A DNA stretch of 64,000 nucleotides from Streptomyces plumbidurans (GTDB lineage Bacteria > Actinomycetota > Actinomycetes > Streptomycetales > Streptomycetaceae). Under the pieces are notes generated by a model, which saw nothing but the letters and a program-made list of their open reading frames with translations, was not told the origin of the DNA and did no database searches. Both the position numbers and the translations under genes were made by a program. The stretch covers positions 145,794-209,793 of the forward strand of contig NZ_JAFJSY010000014.1 in NCBI RefSeq assembly GCF_019857225.1, given 5' to 3'. Numbering within the stretch: position 1 is the stretch's first letter; each line of letters opens with the position of its first letter. Positions 8,203-16,252 of the stretch are shown one piece after another.

Positions 8203-9165
8203 GTGATCGCCGTCGTCAGGATCCTGCTCCGCCGTATCGCCCTGCTCGTTCCGCTGTTGCTCGGCATCGTGCTGTTCGTGTTCCTGGTGATGCGCTTCTC
8301 GGACGTCGACCCGGCGTCCGCGTTCTTCCAGGGCGCGAACCCCACCCCGCAGCAACTGCACGACTTCCGCGAGCAGAACGGCCTGCTGGATCCGCTGCCC
8401 GTGCGCTACGTCCACTTCGTCGGCGACCTGATCCACGGCGACATGGGCACCAGCGCGCTGACCCGCGCCCCCGTGCTCGACCAGGTCACCACCGCGCTGC
8501 CGCTGACCCTTCAGCTCACCTTCCTGGGCCTGGCCATCGCGGTGGTGCTGGCGCTGCTCGGCGGGGTGACGGCGGCGATCTACCGAGACCGGCTGCCCGA
8601 CCAGGTCATCCGGGTCGTCTCGCTGACCGGTGTGGCCGCCCCGGGCTTCTGGCTGGCGCTGCTGATGATCCAGTACCTGGCGGTCGACCTGGGCTGGTTC
8701 CCGACCGGCGGCTACATCAACCCGGGCGACTCCCTCACCGGCTGGCTGAAGACGATGACCCTGCCCGCCCTCGCGCTCTCGCTGCCCGTCGCGGCCCAAC
8801 TGACGCGCATCGTACGGACGTCGGTGGTGGAGGAGCTGGACAAGGACTACGTCCGCACGGCGATCGGCAGCGGGCTGCCGCCGCACGTGGTCGTGGGCCG
8901 CAACGTCCTGCGCAACGCCCTGATCAACCCGCTGACCGTGCTGGGCCTGCGCGTCGGGTATCTGCTCGGCGGCGCGGTCGTCATCGAGACGATCTTCTCG
9001 CTGCCCGGCATGGGCAAGCTGATGATCGACGCCGTGAAGAACGGCGACCCGGCCGTGGTTCAGGGAGTCGTGCTGACCACGGCGACCGGATTCGTCGTGG
9101 TCAACCTGGTCATCGACGTCCTGTACCTGCTGGTCAATCCGAAACTGAGGGATGCGGCCGCATGA
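8203..9165 (+). CDS. ABC importer permease, DppB/OppB type
   Basis: This 320-residue inner-membrane permease is the first of two in the importer. It has the BPD_transp_1 layout: an N-terminal membrane segment (LLRRIALLVPLLLGIVLF), a soluble loop, then five more segments. The EAA loop EELDKDYVRTAIGSGLPP contacts the ATPase. The GTG start is preceded by AAGGGAG. The TGA overlaps the ATG of the next permease (ATGA at 9162-9165), so the subunits are made in step. It is typical in length for DppB and intact. Confidence 0.92.
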   Translation: MIAVVRILLRRIALLVPLLLGIVLFVFLVMRFSDVDPASAFFQGANPTPQQLHDFREQNGLLDPLPVRYVHFVGDLIHGDMGTSALTRAPVLDQVTTALPLTLQLTFLGLAIAVVLALLGGVTAAIYRDRLPDQVIRVVSLTGVAAPGFWLALLMIQYLAVDLGWFPTGGYINPGDSLTGWLKTMTLPALALSLPVAAQLTRIVRTSVVEELDKDYVRTAIGSGLPPHVVVGRNVLRNALINPLTVLGLRVGYLLGGAVVIETIFSLPGMGKLMIDAVKNGDPAVVQGVVLTTATGFVVVNLVIDVLYLLVNPKLRDAAA

Positions 9166-11207
9166 TCACGCAGTTCACCCGCAAGAGCCTCACCGAGGCG
9201 CTGTCCCGGCCCGGCATCCGACTGCGCGGCCTGCGCAGGCTGCCGCCGCTGTCGAAGGTCGCCGTCTGCTTCCTGGCCCTCGTGGTCCTGGTGGCCCTGT
9301 TCGCGCCCCTGCTCGCGCCGCACGACCCGCTCGACCAGCAGCCGCCCGTCGGCGGCAGCGGGCACCCCTCGGCCGGTCACTGGATGGGCCAGGACAGCCT
9401 GGGCCGGGACATCCTCAGCCGGCTGATGTACGGCGCCCGCTGGTCGCTCGCCATCGGCCTCGGCGCGACAGCGCTCGCGCTGGTCGTGGGAGCGCTGATC
9501 GGGGCCGTCGCCGCGACCTCCCGCAAGGCGCTCGACGAGACGCTGATGCGCTGCCTGGACGTGGTGATGGCGTTCCCCGGCATCGCGCTCGCGGCCGTCC
9601 TGGTCGCCGTGTTCGGCGGCGGGATCACCGTACTGATCTGCGCGATCGCCTTCCTGTTCATGCCGCCCATGGCGCGGGTGGTGCGGGCGAACATCCTCGA
9701 CCAGTACGGCGAGGACTACGTGACGGCGGAACGGGTCATCGGCGCGCGCACCCCGCACATCGTGCTGCGCCACGTCGCCATCAACTGCGCCGCTCCGATC
9801 CTGGTGTTCTGCACGGTGCAGGTCGCCGAGGCCATCGTCTTCGAGGCGTCGCTGTCCTTCATCGGCGCGGGGGTGCGTCCTCCGGACCCTTCGTGGGGGA
9901 GTGTCATCGCCGACGGGAAGGACATGGTGCTGACGGGGGGTTGGTGGGCGACGGTCTTTCCGGGGCTGCTGATTCTGGTGACCGTGTTGTCGCTGAACAT
10001 TCTGTCGGAGGGGGTGTCTGATGCCTGGGCGGCTCCTTCGGCGCGAGACGTGTCCACTCGGGACGAGGCCGACCGGTTGGAGGCGCCGGAGCCTGGGAGC
10101 GGGGAGGTTCTTCAGCTGCCGGACCTTGCGGCGGCTGCGCAGCGGTTGCGGGATCGGCGCGCCCAAGAGGGTGGGGCACAGCGTCGTCGGGCGGGTGCTG
10201 CTTCGTCCGGGCTGAGCGCGCAGTTCCCCGCGCCCCTGAGCGGCGGTGCAGTCCTCGCTGTTGAGAATCTTGCCGTCGGTTTTGAGGGGCGGCATGAGGG
10301 CGTTGACATTGTCGACGGGATTTCCTTCGAGGTGGGGGGCGGTGAAGTCCTCGGGCTGGTCGGAGAGTCGGGGTGTGGGAAGTCGTTGACCGCGCTGTCG
10401 GTCATGGGGTTGGAGCCGAAGGGGGCTCGGGTTCGGGGGCAGGTGCGGTTCGGCCAGCGGGAGTTGCTGACCGAGCCGATGCGGGTGCGGCGGCGGCTGC
10501 TCGGGCACGAGATGGCGATGATCTACCAGGACGCGCTGTCCTCCCTGAACCCGGCGATGACCATTCGCGCGCAGCTGAAGCAGGTCGTACGACGGGGTGG
10601 CCGGCGCAGCCCCCGCGAACTGCTCACCATGGTCGGCCTCGACCCCGAGCGCACCCTGCGCAGTTATCCGCACGAGTTGTCCGGGGGCCAGCGTCAGCGT
10701 GTGCTGATCGCCATGGCGCTGTCCCGCGACCCGAAGCTGATCATCGCCGACGAGCCGACGACGGCCCTGGATGTGACGGTGCAGGCACAGGTGATCGAGC
10801 TACTGCTGCGCCTGCGCGAGGAGTTGGGCTTCGCCCTGATCCTGGTCTCGCACGACCTGGCGCTGGTCGCGGACGTCACGGACCGGGTGGTGGTGATGTA
10901 CGGCGGGCAGATCGTGGAGACGGGCGTGACCGCCGACCTGGTGGAGGCGCCGGCCCACCACTACACCCGCGGACTGCTCGGCAGTGTGCTGTCGCTGGAG
11001 TCGGCGGCCGAGCGGATGACGCAGATCAAGGGCGTCGTGCCCTCCCCCGCGGACTTCCCGGCGGGCTGCCGCTTCGCCGACCGCTGCCCGCTGGCGAGCG
11101 ACATCTGCCGTACGACCCCGCCCGACCTGCTGGGCACGCCGACGCACACGGCGGCCTGCCACCACCCCGCGGTCGAGCTCATGACGTCGCCGGAGGCCGT
11201 GAAGTGA
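9162..11207 (+). CDS. fused ABC permease-ATPase (DppC-DppD type)
   Basis: One 681-residue reading frame joins a DppC-like permease (about residues 1-287, with the EAA loop EDYVTAERVIGARTP) to a DppD-like ATPase (from about 363). The ATPase has Walker A GESGCGKSL, signature ELSGGQRQRV, Walker B LIIADEPTTALD, the His-loop LVSHDLALV and the oligopeptide-family C-terminal Cys motif CRFADRCPLASDIC. The roughly 75-residue linker is rich in Ala, Arg and Gln. Such fusions are known in actinobacteria, including the sialic acid importer of Corynebacterium. Codons from about 9,880 to 10,380 end more often in G or T than elsewhere, and a genome-repeat-like sequence lies in the linker. Confidence 0.92.
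   Translation: MITQFTRKSLTEALSRPGIRLRGLRRLPPLSKVAVCFLALVVLVALFAPLLAPHDPLDQQPPVGGSGHPSAGHWMGQDSLGRDILSRLMYGARWSLAIGLGATALALVVGALIGAVAATSRKALDETLMRCLDVVMAFPGIALAAVLVAVFGGGITVLICAIAFLFMPPMARVVRANILDQYGEDYVTAERVIGARTPHIVLRHVAINCAAPILVFCTVQVAEAIVFEASLSFIGAGVRPPDPSWGSVIADGKDMVLTGGWWATVFPGLLILVTVLSLNILSEGVSDAWAAPSARDVSTRDEADRLEAPEPGSGEVLQLPDLAAAAQRLRDRRAQEGGAQRRRAGAASSGLSAQFPAPLSGGAVLAVENLAVGFEGRHEGVDIVDGISFEVGGGEVLGLVGESGCGKSLTALSVMGLEPKGARVRGQVRFGQRELLTEPMRVRRRLLGHEMAMIYQDALSSLNPAMTIRAQLKQVVRRGGRRSPRELLTMVGLDPERTLRSYPHELSGGQRQRVLIAMALSRDPKLIIADEPTTALDVTVQAQVIELLLRLREELGFALILVSHDLALVADVTDRVVVMYGGQIVETGVTADLVEAPAHHYTRGLLGSVLSLESAAERMTQIKGVVPSPADFPAGCRFADRCPLASDICRTTPPDLLGTPTHTAACHHPAVELMTSPEAVK
10218..10239. 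repeat. Streptomyces-type dispersed repeat core inside the fusion linker
   Basis: This 22-bp stretch has the core GCGCAGTTCCCCGCGCCCC, a sequence I recognise as occurring in very many streptomycete intergenic regions. Here it is read in frame, giving roughly AQFPAPL in the permease-ATPase linker. Only one copy was found in the window. Confidence 0.5.
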
Positions 11208-12223
11208 ACGCGATCGTGGAGCTGTCCGACGCGCACGTCGTGCACAAGGCGCGCAGCGGCGGCCTGTTCACCCGGGACCGGGTGTACGCCCTGACCGGCG
11301 CCGACCTCTCCGTCGCGCCCGGCGAGACGGTCGGCGTGGTGGGCGAGTCCGGGTGCGGCAAGTCGACGCTGGCGAAGGTGCTGGTGGGCGTGGTGCGGCC
11401 GACGCACGGCACGGTGTCCTTCCAGGGCCGCGACCTGTGGTCGATGCCGGCCGCCGAGCGCCGGTCCGCCGTCGGCGGCAGCACCGGCATGATCTTCCAG
11501 GACCCGTCGACGGCCCTGAACCGCCGACTGCCGATACGGCAGATCCTGCGCGACCCGCTGGATGTGCACGACCGGGGCACCAAGCAGCAACGTGAGGACC
11601 GCGTACGGGAGTTGATGTCCCTGGTGGGCCTGCCCCGGGCGCTCGCGGACGCCCTGCCCGGCCAGTTGTCGGGCGGTCAGCGCCAGCGCGTGGCGATCGC
11701 CCGGGCGCTGGCGCTCGACCCGGCTCTGGTGGTGGCCGACGAACCCACCAGCGCGCTCGACGTGTCGGTGCGCGCCCAGATCCTCAACCTGCTGCTGGAC
11801 CTCAAGGAACGCCTGGGCCTCGCGCTCGTCTTCGTCTCGCACGACATCCAGACCGTCCGGCGGATGAGCGACCGCGTGATCACCATGTACCTCGGCCGGA
11901 TCGTCGAGGAGGCCCCCGCCGCCGAGGTCACCGAGCACGCCCGGCACCCGTACACCCGCGCCCTGTTCTCGGCGACCCCCGGCCTGCTCGACCCCATCGA
12001 CCCGATCCCGCTGACCGGCCCGGTGCCGTCGGCGACGCGCCCGCCCAGCGGCTGCCCGTTCCGCACCCGCTGCTGGAAGGCGGACGAGCGGTGCGCGGCC
12101 GACATGCCGGACTTCTCGGCCGCGTCGAGCGCGGACCACCGCTTCCGCTGCCACCATCCCGTGCAGGAGGACGAGTCGACCCGCGACCTCGTGCACCAGA
12201 GCCGCCCCACGGAGCCCTCATGA
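11204..12223 (+). CDS. ABC importer ATPase, DppF/OppF type
   Basis: This second ATPase of the importer has 339 residues: Walker A GESGCGKST, Q-loop IFQDPSTALN, signature LSGGQRQRVAIARAL, Walker B LVVADEPTSALD, the His-loop VSHDIQTV, and the C-terminal Cys-rich oligopeptide-transporter motif GCPFRTRCWKADERC. The GTG start overlaps the stop of the fusion gene (GTGA, 11204-11207), and its own TGA overlaps the next ATG. It supplies the partner nucleotide-binding domain to the one fused to the permease, giving a heterodimeric motor. Confidence 0.92.
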   Translation: MNAIVELSDAHVVHKARSGGLFTRDRVYALTGADLSVAPGETVGVVGESGCGKSTLAKVLVGVVRPTHGTVSFQGRDLWSMPAAERRSAVGGSTGMIFQDPSTALNRRLPIRQILRDPLDVHDRGTKQQREDRVRELMSLVGLPRALADALPGQLSGGQRQRVAIARALALDPALVVADEPTSALDVSVRAQILNLLLDLKERLGLALVFVSHDIQTVRRMSDRVITMYLGRIVEEAPAAEVTEHARHPYTRALFSATPGLLDPIDPIPLTGPVPSATRPPSGCPFRTRCWKADERCAADMPDFSAASSADHRFRCHHPVQEDESTRDLVHQSRPTEPS

Positions 12224-13146
12224 CCTTTCCCGCCCCGCTGACCGGTGTCGTCCCGCCCGTCTGCACCCCTTTGACACCGGACCGCGAGGTGGACGTCCCC
12301 TCCCTGCTCAGGCTGGTCGACCATCTGCTCGCGGGCGGGGTGCACGCGCTGTTCGTGCTGGGCTCCTCGTCCGAGGCGGCGTATCTGCGCGACGCGCAGC
12401 GGCGGCTCGTGGTGGAGGCGGTGACCGCCCATGTGGGCGGCCAGGTGCCGGTCCTGGCCGGGGCGATCGACATGGCGACGCCGCGGGTCCTGGACCATGT
12501 GGCGGCGGTGACGGCGGCGGGCGCGGACGCGGTGGTGGTCACGGCGCCCTTCTACGCCCGCACCCACCCCGCCGAGATCGCCCGCCACTTCCGGCTGGTC
12601 GCGGCCGCCTCGCCGGTGCCGGTGATCGCGTACGACATCCCGGTCGCCGTGCACACCAAGCTCCCGGCGGACGTCGTCCTGGATCTGGCGGCCGACGGTG
12701 TGCTGGCCGGTCTGAAGGACTCCAGCGGCGACCTGGCCGCCTTCCGCGCGGTCGTCACCGGGGCGCGCGGGCTCTCCGGCTTCAGCGTCCTGACCGGCTC
12801 GGAGCTGCTCGTCGACGCGGCGCTCGCGCTGGGCGCCGACGGCTCGGTGCCCGGCCTCGCCAACGTCGACCCGCACGGCTACGTCCGCCTCGACCGGCTC
12901 TGCCGCGCCGGCGACCGGGAGCGGGCCCGCGACGAACAGGACCGGCTGTGCGCCCTGTTCGGCCTGGTGGGCGTCGGCGACCCGGCCCGCATGGGCGGCG
13001 GCTCCTCGGCCCTCGGCGCCTTCAAGGCGGCCCTGCACCTGCGCGGCGTCATCGACTGCCCGGCGACGGCGGAACCCCAGGTGCCGCTGTCGCCGGAGGA
13101 GGTGGAGCAGGTCGGCAAGTTCCTCGCGGGGGCGGGGCTGCTCTAG
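12220..13146 (+). CDS. DapA/NanA-family aldolase, probable N-acetylneuraminate lyase
   Basis: This 308-residue class I aldolase of the dihydrodipicolinate synthase/N-acetylneuraminate lyase superfamily is a TIM barrel. It has the Schiff-base Lys in LAGLKDSSGD, the general Tyr in AYDIP, and a first motif GSSSEA where family members usually show GxxGE. It is coupled to the importer by an ATGA overlap, so it probably splits the imported sugar acid. Next to a sialidase, the likely reaction is N-acetylneuraminate to N-acetylmannosamine and pyruvate. The altered first motif leaves room for another 2-keto acid substrate. The downstream nanE and nanK enzymes are not in the window. Confidence 0.75.
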   Translation: MTFPAPLTGVVPPVCTPLTPDREVDVPSLLRLVDHLLAGGVHALFVLGSSSEAAYLRDAQRRLVVEAVTAHVGGQVPVLAGAIDMATPRVLDHVAAVTAAGADAVVVTAPFYARTHPAEIARHFRLVAAASPVPVIAYDIPVAVHTKLPADVVLDLAADGVLAGLKDSSGDLAAFRAVVTGARGLSGFSVLTGSELLVDAALALGADGSVPGLANVDPHGYVRLDRLCRAGDRERARDEQDRLCALFGLVGVGDPARMGGGSSALGAFKAALHLRGVIDCPATAEPQVPLSPEEVEQVGKFLAGAGLL

Positions 13147-13164
13147 GGAGCGCCCAAAGATCGC

Positions 13165-14355
13165 CTAGAGGTCGCCGACCGGGAGCCGCCGGAACTCGAT
13201 CGTGTCGTACGTCCCGGTCGTGCCCGTCTCGTACAGGATCCCGGCCGTGCGACGGTCGACCTGCACCAGGTCGGAGTAGGCGGCGGGCTGCTCGGAGAGC
13301 GTCAGGGCCCTGGCGAAGGTCTGGCCGCCGTCCGTGCTGCGCCAGATCGCCATGGCCCGGCGGGCGGTCGGCACGGACGGGCCGGAGAAGAGCAACGGCG
13401 CGTCCATTCCCCGCAGTTGGAGGACGCTGCCCTCGACCACCGGGACGTCGTCGAGCGTGGGCTGCACGGCGTAGGGGCGGTCGAGGCTCTCGCCGCCGTC
13501 GCTGGAGTAGGTGTCGAGGCGGTTGCCGACGCTGCTGCCGTTCTGATCTCGGGCGCTGAAGTAGAGCCGCCCGTCGGGCAGTTGGGCGGCCGTGGACTCG
13601 TTGGAGTTGTCGGTCCCGTCGTAGGAGTCGTCGACGAAGCCCAGTTGCCAGGTGCGGCCGCCGTCGTCGCTGTAGAGGGCGTGCGCGCCGTAGTACTTGG
13701 CCTCCTGGCCGGTGTCGGACGAGCCGGCGGGCGGGGCCGCGGAGTGGTTGGCGGGGACCAGCAGCCGACCGGCGTGCCGTCCGCGGGTCAGCGCGACCGC
13801 GTGGCCGGGACCCGTCGCATACCACCGCCAACTGGCGGGCTTCACCTGGTCCGTGATGTCCCGCACCGGGGTGAAGTGCCGCCCGTCGTCCGTGCTGCGC
13901 TGCACGAAGACCCGTCTGCTCTCCTCGCGCGTGACCTCGCCGCGCATGATCTGCGCCTCGGTGACGGCACCGCTGTTGTAGGAGGTGACGAGGACGACGG
14001 CGCCGGTGCGCGGGTCGACGACGGGCGCCGGGTTGCCCCGGGTGTCCCCGTCCCCGGCGGCCACCACCTGCAGCGGGTCCCAGGTGCAGCCGCCGTCGTG
14101 GGAGCGGCGCAGCACGACGTCGATGTTGCCGGTGTCGCCCGCGCTGTTGTGCCGGCCCTCGGCGAAGGCGAGGAGCGTGCCCCGGCGGGTGGTGACCGCC
14201 GCCGGGATGCGGAAGGTGTCGTAGCCGCCCTGTCCCGCCGTGTACGGCAGTGACGAGGTGCAGCCGGTGGCGGCGGAGGCGGGTGCGAGGGCCGTGAGCG
14301 GGGTGAGGAGCACGAGGGCGGCGAGGAAGGTGCGGCTCAGGAAGGTCACCGTCAC
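13165..14355 (-). CDS. secreted exo-alpha-sialidase (BNR/Asp-box, GH33-like)
   Basis: This 396-residue secreted neuraminidase has a signal peptide (FLSRTFLAALVLLTPLTAL, then ASAA), the YDTFRIPA motif carrying the first Arg of the substrate triad, and five Asp boxes (SHDGGCTW, STDDGRHF, SDDGGRTW, SSDGGESL, STDGGQTF) that mark the blades of a six-bladed propeller. The Tyr in GILYETG is the likely nucleophile. It releases terminal sialic acids from glycans outside the cell. The GTG start overlaps the TGA of the response regulator (GTGA, 14352-14355), so it is the last gene of an overlapping string. It converges on the sialic acid import operon with an 18-bp gap. Confidence 0.88.
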   Translation of the reverse strand: MTVTFLSRTFLAALVLLTPLTALAPASAATGCTSSLPYTAGQGGYDTFRIPAAVTTRRGTLLAFAEGRHNSAGDTGNIDVVLRRSHDGGCTWDPLQVVAAGDGDTRGNPAPVVDPRTGAVVLVTSYNSGAVTEAQIMRGEVTREESRRVFVQRSTDDGRHFTPVRDITDQVKPASWRWYATGPGHAVALTRGRHAGRLLVPANHSAAPPAGSSDTGQEAKYYGAHALYSDDGGRTWQLGFVDDSYDGTDNSNESTAAQLPDGRLYFSARDQNGSSVGNRLDTYSSDGGESLDRPYAVQPTLDDVPVVEGSVLQLRGMDAPLLFSGPSVPTARRAMAIWRSTDGGQTFARALTLSEQPAAYSDLVQVDRRTAGILYETGTTGTYDTIEFRRLPVGDL

Positions 14356-15014
14356 ATCGTTCCCGGAGTCACCAGTCCCGACTCGTAGGCGAGGATGACG
14401 AGCTGGGCCCGGTCCCGTGCGCCGACCTTGCCCATGATCCGGCTGACATGGGTCTTCGCGGTCAGCGGGCTGAGCCCCAACGCCTCGCCGATCTCGGTGT
14501 TGTTGAGCCCGCGCGCCAGCAGGGTCAGCACCTCGCGCTCACGGTCGGACAGGCATTCCGGGCCGCCGGTCGCGGGCGCCGACGGGCTGCGCAGGAACCG
14601 CTCGATCAGCCGTCCCGTGGGCCCCGGCGACAGCAGCGCCTCCCCGGCGGCCACCGTGCGGATGGCGTCGAGGAGTTCGGCCGGGCGGGTGTCCTTGACC
14701 AGGAACCCGGAGGCGCCCGCGCGCAGCGCCTCCACGATGTGCTCGTCGGTGTCGTAGGTGGTCAGGACCAGGATGCGGACGCCCGCGAGATCCTCGTCGG
14801 CGGCGATCAGCCGGGTCGCCTCGATGCCGTCCAGGTCGGGCATGCGGATGTCCATCACCACCAGGTCGGGGCGCGCGCCGCGGGCCAGCGCCACGGCCTC
14901 CCGGCCGGAGCCCGCCTGCCCCACGACCTCCATGTCCCGCGCTGACTCGACGAGCATGGCGAACGCGGCCCGCACCAGGGTCTGGTCGTCGGCGAGCAGC
15001 ACGCGGATCGTCAT
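14352..15014 (-). CDS. NarL/LuxR-family response regulator
   Basis: This 220-residue regulator has a receiver domain (acidic pair DD at residues 9-10, phosphoacceptor Asp in LVVMDIRMPDLDG, Thr in LTTYD, Lys in LVKDTRP) and a C-terminal LuxR helix-turn-helix (LSDREREVLTLLARGLNNTE ... LSPLTAKTHV). Its ATG overlaps the TGA of the histidine kinase, so they are cognate partners. Its stop overlaps the sialidase start. Such pairs usually control a neighbouring transporter, here the MMPL exporter at the head of the operon. Confidence 0.93.
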   Translation of the reverse strand: MTIRVLLADDQTLVRAAFAMLVESARDMEVVGQAGSGREAVALARGARPDLVVMDIRMPDLDGIEATRLIAADEDLAGVRILVLTTYDTDEHIVEALRAGASGFLVKDTRPAELLDAIRTVAAGEALLSPGPTGRLIERFLRSPSAPATGGPECLSDREREVLTLLARGLNNTEIGEALGLSPLTAKTHVSRIMGKVGARDRAQLVILAYESGLVTPGTM

Positions 15015-16252
15015 CGCGTCCCTTCCACAGCGGTCGTCAGCGGCAGTACGGCACGCACCGCGAACCCTCCCTCCGGGCACGGCCCGGCGTCGAGTGTGCC
15101 ACCCACGCTGCGGGCCCTCTCCCGCATCCCCACGAGCCCGAAGCCGGGGGTGCCGCCCGGGGTGGGTCCGGTGCCGTCGTCGGTGACGGACAGGCGCAGC
15201 GAGCCCTTGTCCTCGTACAACTCGACCCGTACGCGGGGCTCGGGCCCCGCGTGCCGTACGGCGTTGGTCAGCGCCTCCTGCACGATCCGGTAGGCGGCGG
15301 CGCCGACGGCGGGCGGCGCCTGCTCCACCCGTACCGCGGGCTCGACCCGCGCGCCCGCCAGCCGGGCCGTCTCCACCAGGTCGGGCAGCCCGTCGAGGCC
15401 GGGCAGGGGGCCGCGGCCCTCGCCGGGGGCGGCGGCGCGCAGCACCTCCAGGGTGGTGCGCAGTTCGCCGCGTGCGGTGCGGCAGGTCTCCGCGATCTCG
15501 TCCAGCGCCTTCGCGATCGTCTCCCGGTCCAGGCGTTCGGGGTCGGCGGTCAGGACGTGCGCGGCGACGGACGTGCGGACGCCGACGAGGGTGATGGTGT
15601 GGGCGAGCAGGTCGTGCAGGTCGCGGGCGATGCGCAGCCGCTCCTCGGCGACCCTGCGGCGGGCCTCCTCCTCGCGGGTGCGCTCGGCGCGTTCCGCGCG
15701 TTCGACGATCGAGGCGACGTACTGGCGGTAGTACCGGACGTCGACGCCGAAGAACAGGGTGGCGATGATCCAGCCGGAGGTGCGCAGGAGTTCGATGGCC
15801 TGGTGCGTGTTGATGGTGAGCATCGTGGTCACCGCGATGCCGAGGACGGTGGCGCCGGTCAGGACCGTGCGCAGGGGGCGCTGGGTGACGGCGACCGTGT
15901 AGAGCGCGACGTAGCCGGCCGGGGTGGGCGGCAGCGGGTTGTTGTGCAGGGCGTGGTACGGCACCACCAGCGCGGCCACCGCCGCGAGCGTGAGCAGCGG
16001 ATAGGGGCGCCGCCACACCAGCGGCACATGGCAGGCGAGCAGCAGCACCCAGCCGGCGGCGTCCGGGCGGCGGGCGGCGTCGGTGAACAGCGCCGTGCAC
16101 ACGGCGACGGCGGCGAGCACCGTCGCGAGGATCGCGTCGTTGCGGGTGCCGTGCGGGGCGGTGCGCGGATCGCGGTTGACGGCCGCCATGATCCGCTCGC
16201 CCGGCCGCGGGCCCTTCGCCGTCGTCGTGTGCTCCACGGTGTTCAGCTTCAC
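15011..16252 (-). CDS. sensor histidine kinase, HisKA_3 type
   Basis: This 413-residue membrane kinase has four or five hydrophobic segments in the first 170 residues, a short coiled coil (VERAERAERTREEEARRRVA), the phosphoacceptor box ARDLHDLLAHT, and a C-terminal ATPase domain with the N-box EALTNAVRHAG and the G-boxes DDGTG and GFGLVGMRER. The GTG at 16252 was chosen because it overlaps the MMPL stop (GTGA); a later ATG would remove about 22 residues. With the overlapping response regulator it forms a complete two-component system. The short extracellular loops suggest it senses a membrane stress or a small ligand. Confidence 0.9.
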   Translation of the reverse strand: MKLNTVEHTTTAKGPRPGERIMAAVNRDPRTAPHGTRNDAILATVLAAVAVCTALFTDAARRPDAAGWVLLLACHVPLVWRRPYPLLTLAAVAALVVPYHALHNNPLPPTPAGYVALYTVAVTQRPLRTVLTGATVLGIAVTTMLTINTHQAIELLRTSGWIIATLFFGVDVRYYRQYVASIVERAERAERTREEEARRRVAEERLRIARDLHDLLAHTITLVGVRTSVAAHVLTADPERLDRETIAKALDEIAETCRTARGELRTTLEVLRAAAPGEGRGPLPGLDGLPDLVETARLAGARVEPAVRVEQAPPAVGAAAYRIVQEALTNAVRHAGPEPRVRVELYEDKGSLRLSVTDDGTGPTPGGTPGFGLVGMRERARSVGGTLDAGPCPEGGFAVRAVLPLTTAVEGTR

